Below, in pieces: positions 13,436-24,795 of a stretch of DNA of 31,745 nucleotides (position 1 is the stretch's first letter; each line of letters starts with the position of its first letter). The stretch covers positions 1-31,745 of the forward strand of contig DHMK01000055.1 in assembly GCA_002405755.1 (NCBI GenBank), written 5' to 3'. The position numbers and the translations under genes were made by a program. The notes below the pieces were generated by a model. It ran no database searches, was not told the origin of the DNA, and worked only from the letters and a program-made list of their open reading frames with translations. This DNA is from Clostridiales bacterium UBA4644. GTDB lineage: Bacteria > Bacillota > Clostridia > Oscillospirales > Butyricicoccaceae.

Positions 13436-16030
13436 TCACGGGCGGAGCCAATCCCAGAAGGAGCTACCGCCGGCGCTGCTGTCGTCCTGTCCGGAGGGAT
13501 CGGACGGGTCGGGATCGTTCGGTGTGTCGGGATCGTCCGGCGTGTCGGGCTGGTCGGGCGCAGTCGGATCGTCCGGGTCGTCCGGCTGATCCGGATCCTC
13601 ATCCCAGGGCCACAGGGGGTCGTTGGGATCGTCCCAGGGATCGGGGACCTCTGCGGGGGCTGTGTGCTCAGTACACACCTGATAGGTAGCAGGCGAGGGG
13701 ATCTGCAGACCCTGGGCCAGCTGCTCCTCCGTCAGCTGATAGGGCAGGCAGTATGCCTGATCGGCCACGGTCACCGCGGAGGGATAGGCCCGCTGATAGT
13801 TCAGCAGGCTGACCGTGGTGCGGTTTTCCGAGGGGCAGTATTCCGTGGCGATGCATCCGGTGACGGAATCCAGCTCCACCTGCGTGTGACAGGTGCAGCT
13901 GCGCTTGGGGATGTCCTCCATGGCCAGATAGGCGGTGGCCACCCGGCTGCCCCGCACGTCGATGGAGCACAGATCCGTGGACAGCAGACCGCAGTCCAGG
14001 CAGTAGCTCACCTTGGTCATGGGCGTGCTCAGCTCAAAGGAGGCGGCCTCCCTGCCCTCCAAAACGCTGGACATGACCCGCTGCCAGAGCTCCAGCGCCG
14101 GGTTGGTGGAAAACTTCTGCAGGCTCTGCTGCGCGTCGTAGCCAAACCAGACCACGGCAGTGTAATAGGGCGTGATGCCGGCGAACCAGCGGTCGCAGTC
14201 GGCACTGGTGGTACCGGTCTTGCCGCCGGTCTCGATGCCGCTGATGGCCGCCTTGCGGCCGGTGCCGTTTTTCACCACATTGGTGAGCAGCTGGATCATA
14301 TAGTCCCGGGTCTTGGTAGACATGGCCACCGTGGTGACGGGCTGATTGTCCAGAAGCACATTGCCGTCGGAATCATAGACCTTGGTATAGAGAACGGGGG
14401 TGGTATACTGTCCGTCGTTGACAAAGGCGCTGTAGGCGGCGGTCATCTCCAGAACGGAAACGCCCCGGGTCAGCGAGCCCATGGAAAGGGGGCTGATGTC
14501 GATGTCGCTGTAGGTCTTGACGGTGCCGTCCTTCTGGGTCTTGTCCAGGGATTCCACCAGCGTGGTCAGACCGAGGTTTTTGGTGGCCCAGTCATAGGAG
14601 CGCTGGGTCCCCACCCGGGTGAGCACATCCACCGCCACGGTGTTCAGCGATTTTGCGATACCGGTGAGGATGGTGGTCTGGCCGCTGTATTTGCGGTTTT
14701 CGTTGTAGGGCCAGCCCTCGCCATTGCCGCGGACGGTAAAGTCTTTGGGGGCGTCGTCCACCACGGAGATGGGCGTGATCACGCCGTATTCCAGCGCGGG
14801 GGAATAAACGGTGATGGGCTTGATGGCAGAGCCGGGGCTGCGGTAGGTCTGGGTGGCCCGGTTGAGCACCAGGTCGCCCTCCTTTTCGCCGCGCCCGCCG
14901 TAAAGGGCCTTCACATGGCCGGTGTAGGGATCCATCAGCACCATGGAGGCCTGGGGATAGGTGCCGTCGCTGCCCAGGCCGCCGGGGAAGTTCTCTTCGT
15001 CCTGGAAGACGGCGTCCATCTTGGCCTGAATGTCCGGATCTACGGTGGTGACGACCTTCAGACCGCCGCTGTAGAGCAGCTGCAGGGCCATATTTTTGCT
15101 GTAGCCCAGCTCGCTCTGCAGATCGGCCAGCACCTGCCGGATGACGGCGTCGGTAAAATAGCTCTGATACTGGTCGTCGCCGCTGTCGCCGGTGTCCTCG
15201 CCGGTGTCGCGCCAGGCCTGCACATCCTCCTTGAGGGCGGCCTGCCGGGCCTCCTCCGAAAGGTTGCCGCAGTCCACCATGCGCTTGAGCACCACCTCGC
15301 GCCGCTGGGCATTGGCCTCCGGAAAGCGCTTCAGATCGTAGCCGTAGGGGTTTTTCACCGTGCCTGCCAGGGCGGCGCATTCCGCCAGCGTCAGCTCGCT
15401 GAGCTCCTTGTTGAAGTAGGTCTTGGCCGCCTGCTTGACGCCGTAAGCGTTTTGCCCGAAATAGATGGTATTGAGATACATCTCCAGGATGTCGTCTTTT
15501 TCATAGTTTTTTTCCAGCTCCAGCGCGCGCATGGCCTCCCGCAGCTTGCGCTTGACGGAGGTATCGTCGTCGCCGGTGAGGTTTTTGATCAGCTGCTGGG
15601 TGATGGTGGAGCCGCCGCCGAAATTATCCCGGAAGTGCAGCAGATAATTCAGGCCCGCGCCGATGGTGCGCCGCCAGTTGACGCCGTGGTGGGTGTAGAA
15701 GGTATCGTCCTCCACGGAGATAAAGGCCAGCTGCAGCTGCTTGGGGATGTCGTCCAGATCCACCCAGACCCGGTCCTCCACGCCGTGGAGGGTCTCATAG
15801 GGGACCTCCTCGCCGGTGTCCGGGTCGATGTAATAGAGAAAGCTGGTGAGATTCAGCCGGTAGCTGTCCAGATAGATCTCCACATCGTTGCTGATATATT
15901 TTTTGATATACATGGCAAAGATCACGCCGCAGATGGCTGCGGTGGTCATGCCGATCAGCAGGATGCTCAGCAGGACGATCAGGATGGACCGGCCGATATT
16001 CCGCTTTTTTTTCACTGCTTCGTTCTTCAA
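13436..16030 (-). CDS. Class A penicillin-binding protein (glycosyltransferase-transpeptidase, PBP1A type)
   Basis: 864 residues from a TTG at 16030, preferred over the upstream in-frame ATGs because AAAGGAG stands 7 bases before it. One TM helix (about 13-40) anchors it. The GT51 domain follows with catalytic Glu near 107 in SVEDDTFYTHHGVNW and GGSTITQQLIKN. The transpeptidase domain has the triad S401-x-x-K404 in GSAIKP, S461-L-N463 and K604-T-G in GGKTGTT. It polymerises and cross-links peptidoglycan. Beyond the transpeptidase lie paired Cys motifs (CLDCG, CTCH, TGCIATEYC) common in clostridial homologues. An extreme Asp/Pro tail at about 795-847 of repeated D-P-D/D-D-P units precedes the end. 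Divergent from the BofC-like gene. Confidence 0.93.
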   Translation of the reverse strand: MKNEAVKKKRNIGRSILIVLLSILLIGMTTAAICGVIFAMYIKKYISNDVEIYLDSYRLNLTSFLYYIDPDTGEEVPYETLHGVEDRVWVDLDDIPKQLQLAFISVEDDTFYTHHGVNWRRTIGAGLNYLLHFRDNFGGGSTITQQLIKNLTGDDDTSVKRKLREAMRALELEKNYEKDDILEMYLNTIYFGQNAYGVKQAAKTYFNKELSELTLAECAALAGTVKNPYGYDLKRFPEANAQRREVVLKRMVDCGNLSEEARQAALKEDVQAWRDTGEDTGDSGDDQYQSYFTDAVIRQVLADLQSELGYSKNMALQLLYSGGLKVVTTVDPDIQAKMDAVFQDEENFPGGLGSDGTYPQASMVLMDPYTGHVKALYGGRGEKEGDLVLNRATQTYRSPGSAIKPITVYSPALEYGVITPISVVDDAPKDFTVRGNGEGWPYNENRKYSGQTTILTGIAKSLNTVAVDVLTRVGTQRSYDWATKNLGLTTLVESLDKTQKDGTVKTYSDIDISPLSMGSLTRGVSVLEMTAAYSAFVNDGQYTTPVLYTKVYDSDGNVLLDNQPVTTVAMSTKTRDYMIQLLTNVVKNGTGRKAAISGIETGGKTGTTSADCDRWFAGITPYYTAVVWFGYDAQQSLQKFSTNPALELWQRVMSSVLEGREAASFELSTPMTKVSYCLDCGLLSTDLCSIDVRGSRVATAYLAMEDIPKRSCTCHTQVELDSVTGCIATEYCPSENRTTVSLLNYQRAYPSAVTVADQAYCLPYQLTEEQLAQGLQIPSPATYQVCTEHTAPAEVPDPWDDPNDPLWPWDEDPDQPDDPDDPTAPDQPDTPDDPDTPNDPDPSDPSGQDDSSAGGSSFWDWLRP

Positions 16031-16114
16031 GGTGATTCTCCTTTCGCGCCGCTCCGGGGAGCCGCAGGCGCAGGCGGCGGAAAAAAGTGCCGCCGCAGAG
16101 GTCATAATAATTAT

Positions 16115-16143
16115 ATTATAACACACCCCGCGGGAAATTTCAT
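16115..16143 (-). promoter_or_regulatory. Probable promoter of the penicillin-binding protein gene
   Basis: Minus strand: ATGAAA, 17-base spacer, TATAAT. A second TATAAT overlaps it 5 bases downstream, so the exact start is ambiguous. Confidence 0.6.
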
Positions 16144-16170
16144 CTTAAAATTTGGTAACATTTCAAAGAA

Positions 16171-16220
16171 CCGCCGCACACGGCGGGACAAAGGCGCCGG
16201 CGGCGTATATCCTGCCGGCG
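16171..16220 (+). repeat. Two GC-rich hairpins upstream of the BofC-like gene
   Basis: CCGCCG-CACA-CGGCGG (16171-16186) and CGCCGGC...GCCGGCG (16195-16201 with 16214-16220). No promoter for the BofC-like gene could be placed with confidence near them. Confidence 0.5.
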
Positions 16221-16253
16221 GGCGGGAACACTGAAGCCAAAGGAGTTGGTAGC

Positions 16254-16604
16254 ATGAGATCCCGGAAAATGCTGGCGGCGGCTGCGGCACTGACGGTGGC
16301 TGCGGCGGCGCTTTTGCTGGCCCGTCCAGACCGGATGCCGGAGCAGGACCAAAGCGTTCAGACGGCGGGCCTGCCCGCAGCGCAGGGGCAGGAGGCGCAG
16401 CCTGCCGACCGGACGGCCTGCTGGACAGTGGGCCTTTGGCAGGGGCATGTGGCTGTGTTCCATCAGGGCGCGGCGACGCCGGAGACCGTTTTGGAGATGC
16501 CGGCCGACGCCCTGCCGGAGGCAGATCGGGCCGCGCTGGCGCAGGGCATCCCGGTAAACACGCCGGAGGAGCTGGCGGCCCTGCTGGAGGATTACGGCTC
16601 CTGA
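16254..16604 (+). CDS. Small secreted or anchored protein resembling the BofC C-terminal domain
   Basis: 116 residues from ATG 16254 (AAAGGAG 8 bases upstream). A Lys/Arg start and alanine/leucine-rich helix (about 7-22) form a signal anchor. After a Gln/Ala-rich linker, the folded part (about 58-116) reads CWTVGLWQGHVAVF, then ALPEADRAALAQGIPV and ELAALLEDYGS. This resembles small proteins with a BofC-C-like fold: a strand pair with a G-H-V-A-V-F core, an L-P-x-x-D helix and a late LLEDY. In Bacillus, BofC controls sigma-K activation in sporulation, but this short form need not do the same. The DUF4830 gene follows 61 bases later, probably the same operon. Confidence 0.6.
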   Translation: MRSRKMLAAAAALTVAAAALLLARPDRMPEQDQSVQTAGLPAAQGQEAQPADRTACWTVGLWQGHVAVFHQGAATPETVLEMPADALPEADRAALAQGIPVNTPEELAALLEDYGS

Positions 16605-16665
16605 CGGGCTGAAACAGGCATGCCTTCGTCCCCTTCCGCATAAGGTGAACTGCGGAGGTGACGAA

Positions 16666-17139
16666 ATGAATATCTACACATTCAGACTGACCAAAAAGCA
16701 TATCGCGGCGGCGATCCTTGCGGCTGCCGCGCTGATCGCCCTGCTGATCCTGCTGATCCCCTCCCGGGAGACCCGGCAGACCGGCGCGCCGGCCGAGCCG
16801 CGCATCCGGGATCAGACGGACTGCGCCCGGTTTCTGGAAACGCTGGGCTATCAGGTGGACGAGGACTCGGCGGAGTGCAGAAGGGTCGTGATCCCCCGGA
16901 GCTTCGACGCGGTCTACGAGACCTACAACGAGATGCAGAAGGCCTGCGGCTATGATCTGGCCGGCTTCGCGGGCAAGCGGGTGGAGCTGATGACCTTTGA
17001 GATCACCAATTACCCCGGGGAGGAGACGGTGCTGGCGGATGTGCTGGTCTGCCGGAAAAAGGTCATCGGCGGCGCGGTCTATACGGCGTCGGTAGACGGC
17101 TTCATGGTGGGGCTCCAGCCTCTGAGCACGCTTTCCTGA
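16666..17139 (+). CDS. DUF4830 domain-containing membrane-anchored protein
   Basis: 157 residues from ATG 16666 (GGAGG 7 bases upstream; an in-frame GTG at 16645 has no site). TM anchor at about 11-33, then an extracytoplasmic domain with FLETLGYQVDED, VIPRSFDAVYETYNEMQKACGYDL (in pieces, about 85-105), GKRVELMTFEITNYP and a late VIGGAVYTASVDGFMVGL. This is the DUF4830 pattern, found in Firmicutes, with no known function. It follows the BofC-like gene and ends 4 bases from the convergent uvrA stop, with no clear terminator in between. Confidence 0.8.
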   Translation: MNIYTFRLTKKHIAAAILAAAALIALLILLIPSRETRQTGAPAEPRIRDQTDCARFLETLGYQVDEDSAECRRVVIPRSFDAVYETYNEMQKACGYDLAGFAGKRVELMTFEITNYPGEETVLADVLVCRKKVIGGAVYTASVDGFMVGLQPLSTLS

Positions 17140-17143
17140 GGGC

Positions 17144-19999
<2,856 letters not shown>

Positions 20000-20022
20000 A
20001 ATAATCATTTCCTCGATTCGGT

Positions 20023-22020
20023 TTACCGGTCTTTTTTGGTTTTCTGTGCTTCCTCCTGCTGCCGCCGCAGGTCCCGGATCTGGTCCCGCAGGACGGCGGC
20101 ATATTCAAACTCCAGCATCTTGGAGGCCTCCTTCATCTGGCGCTCCAGACGGTGGATCTCGTCCTCCATGGCGGAAAGACTCAGCTTTTTTCGGCTGGCC
20201 TGGGGCAGCTTGGCGGAGGCATCGTGGGAGATCTCGATGATGTCCCGGACGCTCTTGTAAACGGTCTTGGGGGTGATGCCGTGCTCCCGGTTAAAGGCGG
20301 ACTGAACGGCCCGGCGGCGGTTGGTCTCGTCTATGGCCGCCTGCATGGAGGGCGTCACGGTCTCACCGTAGAGGATGACCTTGCCCTCCGCGTTGCGGGC
20401 GGCCCGGCCGATGGTCTGGATGAGGGCGGTCTCCGAGCGGAGAAAGCCCTCCTTGTCCGCATCCAGAACGGCCACCAGCGAGACCTCCGGCAGGTCCAGG
20501 CCCTCCCGCAGCAGGTTGATGCCCACCAGCACCTGAAACTCGCCCAGCCGCAGATCCCGCAGCAGCGTCATGCGCTGGATGGTGTCGATATCATGATGCA
20601 TATATTTCACCTTGATATTCTGCTGGGTGAGATAATCCGTCAGATCCTCCGCCATGCGCTTGGTGAGCGTGGTCACCAGAACCCGCTGGTTTTTCGCCTC
20701 CCGGGCCTTGATCTCGGCGATGAGATCATCGATCTGCCCCTCCGCCGGACGTACCTCCACCTCCGGATCCAGAAGGCCGGTGGGGCGGATGATCTGCTCC
20801 ACGATCTGGCTGGAGCGGGAGCGCTCATATTCGCCGGGAGTGGCGGAAACATAGACCACCTGATGGGTCCGCTGCTGAAACTCCTCGAAGCTAAGCGGCC
20901 GGTTGTCAAAGGCGGAGGGCAGGCGGAAGCCGTAGTTCACCAGCATCTCCTTTCTGGCCCGGTCGCCGTGGTACATGGCCCGCAGCTGGGGCAGCATCAC
21001 ATGGGATTCGTCGATGAACATGAGATAATCCTTGGGGAAATAGTCCAGCAGCGTATAGGGCGCGCTGCCCGGCGCACGGCGGGACATGACCCTGCTGTAA
21101 TTCTCAATGCCGGAGCAGAAGCCGATCTCCCGGAGCATCTCCATGTCGTATTCCGTCCGCTGGCGGATGCGCTGGGCCTCGATGAGCTTGTTGTTTTCCT
21201 CAAAATATTTGACACTGGCCTCCATTTCCGTCTGGATATCCCGCAGGGCCTCTTCCATTTTGTCCCGGGGTGTGACATAATGGGAGGCAGGATAGATGGC
21301 CGCATGGTCCACGAACCGCAGGGGCGCGCCGGTGATGGGGTTGATCTCCGCGATGCGGTCGATCTCGTCGCCGAAAAATTCGATGCGCAGGGCGTATTCA
21401 TCGGTATAGGCCAGATGGATCTCCAGCGTGTCGCCCCGGACACGGAAGCGGTTGCGCTCGAAATTGATGTCGTTGCGTTCATACTGCAGCTCCACCAGCT
21501 TGGCGCAGAGCTTGTCCCGGTCCCGCTCCTGCCCCACCCGCAGGGAGATCACCATGTTGGCGTAGTCGATGGGGTTGCCCAGAGAATAGATGCAGGAGAC
21601 GCTGGCCACGATGATCACGTCCCGCCGCTCAAACAGGCTGGAGGTGGCGCTGTGGCGCAGCCGGTCCAGCTCCGCGTTCACATCGGAATCCTTCTCGATA
21701 TAAGTGTCTGTGGAGGGGATGTAGGCCTCCGGCTGGTAATAATCATAATAGGAAACGAAAAACTCCACCGCGTTTTCCGGGAAAAACTCCCGAAACTCCG
21801 AGCAGAGCTGAGCCGCCAGGGTCTTGTTGTGGGTGAGCACCAGCGTGGGCCGCTGGAGCTGCTGGATCACATTGGCCATGACGAAGGTCTTGCCCGCGCC
21901 GGTGACGCCCAGCATGGTCTGCTCCGGAAAGCCAAGCCTGGCTCCCCGCACCAGCTGCTCGATGGCCTCCGGCTGTCCGCCGGCAGGCTGATAGCTGCTC
22001 TTCAAACGAAATTCCGGCAT
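20023..22020 (-). CDS. uvrB: Excinuclease ABC subunit B
   Basis: 665 residues from ATG 22020 with AGGAGG 7 bases upstream; the frame is open upstream but passes through the promoter. Helicase motif I GVTGAGKT (about 37-44), the beta-hairpin YYDYYQPEAYIP that clamps the damaged strand, motif II DESHVM, motif VI QTIGRAARNAEG, and a C-terminal UVR domain (about 620-660) that binds UvrC. UvrB verifies the lesion after UvrA loading. Promoter at 22057-22085 with a LexA box between its -35 and -10. First gene of uvrB-uvrA. Confidence 0.98.
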   Translation of the reverse strand: MPEFRLKSSYQPAGGQPEAIEQLVRGARLGFPEQTMLGVTGAGKTFVMANVIQQLQRPTLVLTHNKTLAAQLCSEFREFFPENAVEFFVSYYDYYQPEAYIPSTDTYIEKDSDVNAELDRLRHSATSSLFERRDVIIVASVSCIYSLGNPIDYANMVISLRVGQERDRDKLCAKLVELQYERNDINFERNRFRVRGDTLEIHLAYTDEYALRIEFFGDEIDRIAEINPITGAPLRFVDHAAIYPASHYVTPRDKMEEALRDIQTEMEASVKYFEENNKLIEAQRIRQRTEYDMEMLREIGFCSGIENYSRVMSRRAPGSAPYTLLDYFPKDYLMFIDESHVMLPQLRAMYHGDRARKEMLVNYGFRLPSAFDNRPLSFEEFQQRTHQVVYVSATPGEYERSRSSQIVEQIIRPTGLLDPEVEVRPAEGQIDDLIAEIKAREAKNQRVLVTTLTKRMAEDLTDYLTQQNIKVKYMHHDIDTIQRMTLLRDLRLGEFQVLVGINLLREGLDLPEVSLVAVLDADKEGFLRSETALIQTIGRAARNAEGKVILYGETVTPSMQAAIDETNRRRAVQSAFNREHGITPKTVYKSVRDIIEISHDASAKLPQASRKKLSLSAMEDEIHRLERQMKEASKMLEFEYAAVLRDQIRDLRRQQEEAQKTKKDR

Positions 22021-22056
22021 AAGCGCCTCCTGTCTGATGAAATGTCCTACCTCTTC

Positions 22057-22085
22057 AGTATAGCAGAACATTCGTTCTATTGCAA
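22057..22085 (-). promoter_or_regulatory. Promoter of uvrB-uvrA
   Basis: Minus strand: TTGCAA, 17-base spacer, TATACT. The spacer contains the LexA box at 22066-22077. Confidence 0.85.
22066..22077. promoter_or_regulatory. LexA (SOS) box in the uvrB promoter
   Basis: GAAC-ATTC-GTTC, the exact Gram-positive GAAC-N4-GTTC consensus, extended by A/T on each side. It lies wholly between -35 and -10, so bound LexA would block RNA polymerase. The repair operon is expected to be DNA-damage inducible. Confidence 0.88.
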
Positions 22086-22111
22086 GCAAAACAGGCGGCA
22101 AAATGCCGCCT
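22086..22111 (-). terminator. Terminator between radC and uvrB
   Basis: Minus strand: AGGCGGC-ATTTT-GCCGCCT (7-bp perfect stem) followed by GTTTTGC. It isolates radC from uvrB. Confidence 0.75.
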
Positions 22112-22143
22112 GCGGGAGAAAACAGGCAAAAAAGCCCGGAGCT

Positions 22144-22812
22144 TCAGCAATAGCCGCTGTCCGCCAGCGAAACATAGTCGTGGTCCGCCACGATGATATG
22201 ATCCAGCAGACGGATGTCCGCCGCCTCCAGCGCGGTCTTGATCCGGGCGGTGGTGGAAAGATCCTCCGGCGAGGGCAGAGCCACGCCGCCGGGATGGTTG
22301 TGGGCCAGGATCACTGCCGCCGCGTTGTATTTCAGAGCGGAGGAGAGCAGCTTGCGCACATTCACCTCGGAGGAATTGAGGCTGCCCTTGTGGAGCACCG
22401 TGCAGCTGAGCACCCGGCACTTTCCGTCCAGACAGGTGAGCAGAACGGTCTCCTCCTGCCGCCCGATGAAGCGGGGCAGCAGAAAGCGCCCCGCCTTTTC
22501 GGTGGAATCCAGGCAGAGCTCCTGCTGCTTCTGGCTGTAATAGACCCGGGTCAGCTCCGGCAGCAGCTTAAGAAAGGCCGCCGCGTTCTCCCCGATCCCC
22601 TCCACCTGCCGCAGCTCCTGGGCAGAGGCGTCCAAAACGCCGGCCAGGCTGCCGAAATCGTCCATCAGCCGGTGGGCCAGCTCGTTGGTATCCTTCCGCG
22701 GGATGGCGTAAAACAGCAGCAGCTCCAGAATATTGTGCTCGTCAAAGCCGTCCAGCCCTTCCCGCAAAAAGCGCTGGAGCAGCCGTTGCCGGTGTCCGTC
22801 GTGCAGACCCAT
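22144..22812 (-). CDS. radC: RadC family JAB/MPN-domain protein
   Basis: 222 residues, typical length. The N-terminal helix-hairpin-helix part has DEHNILELLLFYAIPRKD and QVEGIGENAAAFLK. The C-terminal JAB domain has the metalloprotease-like motif HNHPGGVALPSPED (H-x-H-P-x-G...P-S-x-x-D, about residues 171-184) after KGSLNSSEVNVRK. Despite its historical name, a repair role for RadC is unproven; the motif predicts a zinc-dependent enzyme. GGGGGAG precedes the ATG. The divergent GHL10 gene begins only 35 bases away, so its promoter must lie inside that neighbour or in the 35-bp gap. Confidence 0.95.
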   Translation of the reverse strand: MGLHDGHRQRLLQRFLREGLDGFDEHNILELLLFYAIPRKDTNELAHRLMDDFGSLAGVLDASAQELRQVEGIGENAAAFLKLLPELTRVYYSQKQQELCLDSTEKAGRFLLPRFIGRQEETVLLTCLDGKCRVLSCTVLHKGSLNSSEVNVRKLLSSALKYNAAAVILAHNHPGGVALPSPEDLSTTARIKTALEAADIRLLDHIIVADHDYVSLADSGYC

Positions 22813-22847
22813 AAGGGTCTCCCCCTTTCTCTTTCTATGGAGGTTTT

Positions 22848-24668
22848 ATGAAAAAGCTTATCAGGTTCGTTTCTCTGTTTGGTTTGCTGTGCGCCCTGGG
22901 GGCGCTGACGCTGCTGCCCGTCCATGGGGCCTCGCTGGAGCTGCGGGGCGTTTGGGTGAGCACGGTCTACGATCTGGACTGGCCCTCCGCTCCGAGCCTT
23001 TCCGCCGCGGCGCTGCAGGCGGAGGCGGAGACGGTGGTGCAGAATGCGAAGGACTGGGGCATGAACGCCATCTTCCTGCAGGTGCGGCCCTGTGCCGACG
23101 CAATGTATGTCTCCGAGACGGAGCCCTGGAGCCAGTGGCTCTCCGGCACGCAGGGGCAGGCCGCCGACGGCGGCTTCGATCCGCTGGATTGCTATCTGCA
23201 GCTGTGCCGGGAGGCAGGCCTGCAGCTCCACGCCTGGATCAATCCCTATCGGATCACCCGGAAGGCGGCGGAGAGCCGGGAGCAGGCCTTTGCCCAGCTC
23301 TGCCCGGAGCATCCCGCCCGGCAGCAGGCGGAGTGGGTGGTGTTTCACACCGACGGCTGCCTTTATTACGATCCCGGACGGCCGGAGGTGCGGCAGCTGC
23401 TGCTGTCGGTGGCGGAGGAGCTGCTGCAGCGCTATCCGGTGGACGGGCTGCATCTGGACGATTATTTTTACCCCGGCAGCGACTTTGCCGATGAGGAGAC
23501 CTTTCGGCGTTACGGCGGGGAGTATGAAAGCGTGGGCGATTTTCGCCGGGCGTCGGTGACGGAGCTGGTGGCCGCGCTGGGCGAGCTGACCCACCGGGTG
23601 CGGCCCGGCGCGGTGTTCGGCGTCTCGCCGGCGGGCATCTGGGCCACGGCCGACCATGACCCGCTGGGGGCGGAGACCAGGGGCGGGCAGTCCTATTATG
23701 ACCATTATGCCGATTCCCGCCGATGGGTCCGGGAGGAGCTGGTGGATTATATCATCCCCCAGATCTATTGGGAGATCGGGGCCGCCTCCGGCGAATACCA
23801 GACCATGCTGGACTGGTGGAGCGGCGTTGCCCGGGATACGCAGGTGAAGCTTTATATCGGCCTTGCGGCCTACAAATCCGCCCAGGCGGAGGAAGGCTCT
23901 CTCTGGTATGGCAGCGATGAGCTGCTGCGGCAACTGAGCCGCATCCGGCTCTCCGATGTGGCCTGCGGCGCGGTGCTGTTCCGCTACGGCTCGCTGCTGG
24001 GCCAGCCGGCGGAGGAGGGCATCCGGGAGACCTTTTCCCAGGAGACCGGCATCGTCCCTGCGGCGGAGAAGCAGGCGGTCTATGCGGGGGAATACGGCGA
24101 CTGCGCCGTCCTTTCCGGCCAGCGCGCGGCGCTTTGCTACGATGCTCCGGCCGGAAGCCGGGTGACGGCCTTCTGGGGCAGCGGCTGGGCCAGATTGCGC
24201 AGCGACGGACAGGGCCGCTATACCGGCAGCATCACGGCGGAGACGGCTTACAACAGCGAGAGCGTCACCCATCCGGTGCTGTTCTGCACCCAGCGGAACG
24301 GGGTAGTCTCCGTGGAGCTCTCCGCCTTTACGCTGACGGCGGTGCGGCCGGAGCAGGGGACAAGGGTCATTTCCGCCGCAGGACAGGAGACGGAGCAGGG
24401 ATATCAGCTGAGCTTTGCGCTGTCCGGCCCCTGCGCTGCCGAGGTCCGCTGCAGCGGCGATGTGCTGCGGGTGACTCTGCAGCCCTGCGAAGGGGAGACG
24501 GTCCCGGTGCAGGACGGCTGGCTGAGGCACAGCTCCGTTCTCCGGCAGGAGAACACGCTTTTCTGGCGGCTGGTGCTGCCCGACACCGGCGGCAGCTGGC
24601 AGGCAAGGCTCCGGTGGGAGGAGCGCCGGCTGGTGATCACCGTCACGGAAGCGCCCGGGACGCTTTGA
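22848..24668 (+). CDS. Secreted glycoside-hydrolase-like protein (GHL10 family)
   Basis: 606 residues. Signal peptide at 1-28 (MKKLIRF...LPVHGA), possible cleavage after VHG. The GHL10 domain (about 29-400) has ELRGVWVSTVYDLDWPS, AIFLQVRP, HAWINPYRI, a central VDGLHLDDYFYPG (with the likely acidic catalytic pair), GVSPAGIWA and DYIIPQIYWEIG. These are the blocks of the YngK-like GHL10 family, thought to act on peptidoglycan or other polysaccharides. The C-terminal 200 residues form beta-rich regions without a recognised name. TGGAGG stands before the ATG. Isolated from radC by 35 bases. Confidence 0.85.
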   Translation: MKKLIRFVSLFGLLCALGALTLLPVHGASLELRGVWVSTVYDLDWPSAPSLSAAALQAEAETVVQNAKDWGMNAIFLQVRPCADAMYVSETEPWSQWLSGTQGQAADGGFDPLDCYLQLCREAGLQLHAWINPYRITRKAAESREQAFAQLCPEHPARQQAEWVVFHTDGCLYYDPGRPEVRQLLLSVAEELLQRYPVDGLHLDDYFYPGSDFADEETFRRYGGEYESVGDFRRASVTELVAALGELTHRVRPGAVFGVSPAGIWATADHDPLGAETRGGQSYYDHYADSRRWVREELVDYIIPQIYWEIGAASGEYQTMLDWWSGVARDTQVKLYIGLAAYKSAQAEEGSLWYGSDELLRQLSRIRLSDVACGAVLFRYGSLLGQPAEEGIRETFSQETGIVPAAEKQAVYAGEYGDCAVLSGQRAALCYDAPAGSRVTAFWGSGWARLRSDGQGRYTGSITAETAYNSESVTHPVLFCTQRNGVVSVELSAFTLTAVRPEQGTRVISAAGQETEQGYQLSFALSGPCAAEVRCSGDVLRVTLQPCEGETVPVQDGWLRHSSVLRQENTLFWRLVLPDTGGSWQARLRWEERRLVITVTEAPGTL

Positions 24669-24728
24669 TCCCATTATGCCACGATCCTGCCGGCTTTTCA
24701 ATGAAAATCTGTCCTGCCGCCGGGGGAT

Positions 24729-24757
24729 TTGACAGCGGCGGATTTTTCGGATAAACT
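24729..24757 (+). promoter_or_regulatory. Promoter of the parE-like operon
   Basis: TTGACA, 17-base spacer, TAAACT. GAATCATGAAAACT follows at 24768-24781, 10 bases after the -10. Confidence 0.82.
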
Positions 24758-24795
24758 ATATAAGTTCGAATCATGAAAACTGCAGGAGGGTCTTT

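Noticed and set aside
13497..13620. Short tandem-like GTCGGGATCGTCCGG repeats, considered as CRISPR or intergenic repeats
   Set aside because: They are the coding sequence of the Asp/Pro tail of the penicillin-binding protein.
13664..16234. 856-codon open frame opposite the penicillin-binding protein
   Set aside because: Gly/His-rich antisense shadow, no motif, and it overlaps the PBP promoter.
20000..20008. Upstream ATG of uvrA at 20008
   Set aside because: Only 2 bases from the GAGG ribosome site; the ATG at 19999 has workable spacing.
20152..22851. 899-codon open frame opposite uvrB and radC
   Set aside because: Crosses two certain genes, a terminator and a promoter; no recognisable domain.
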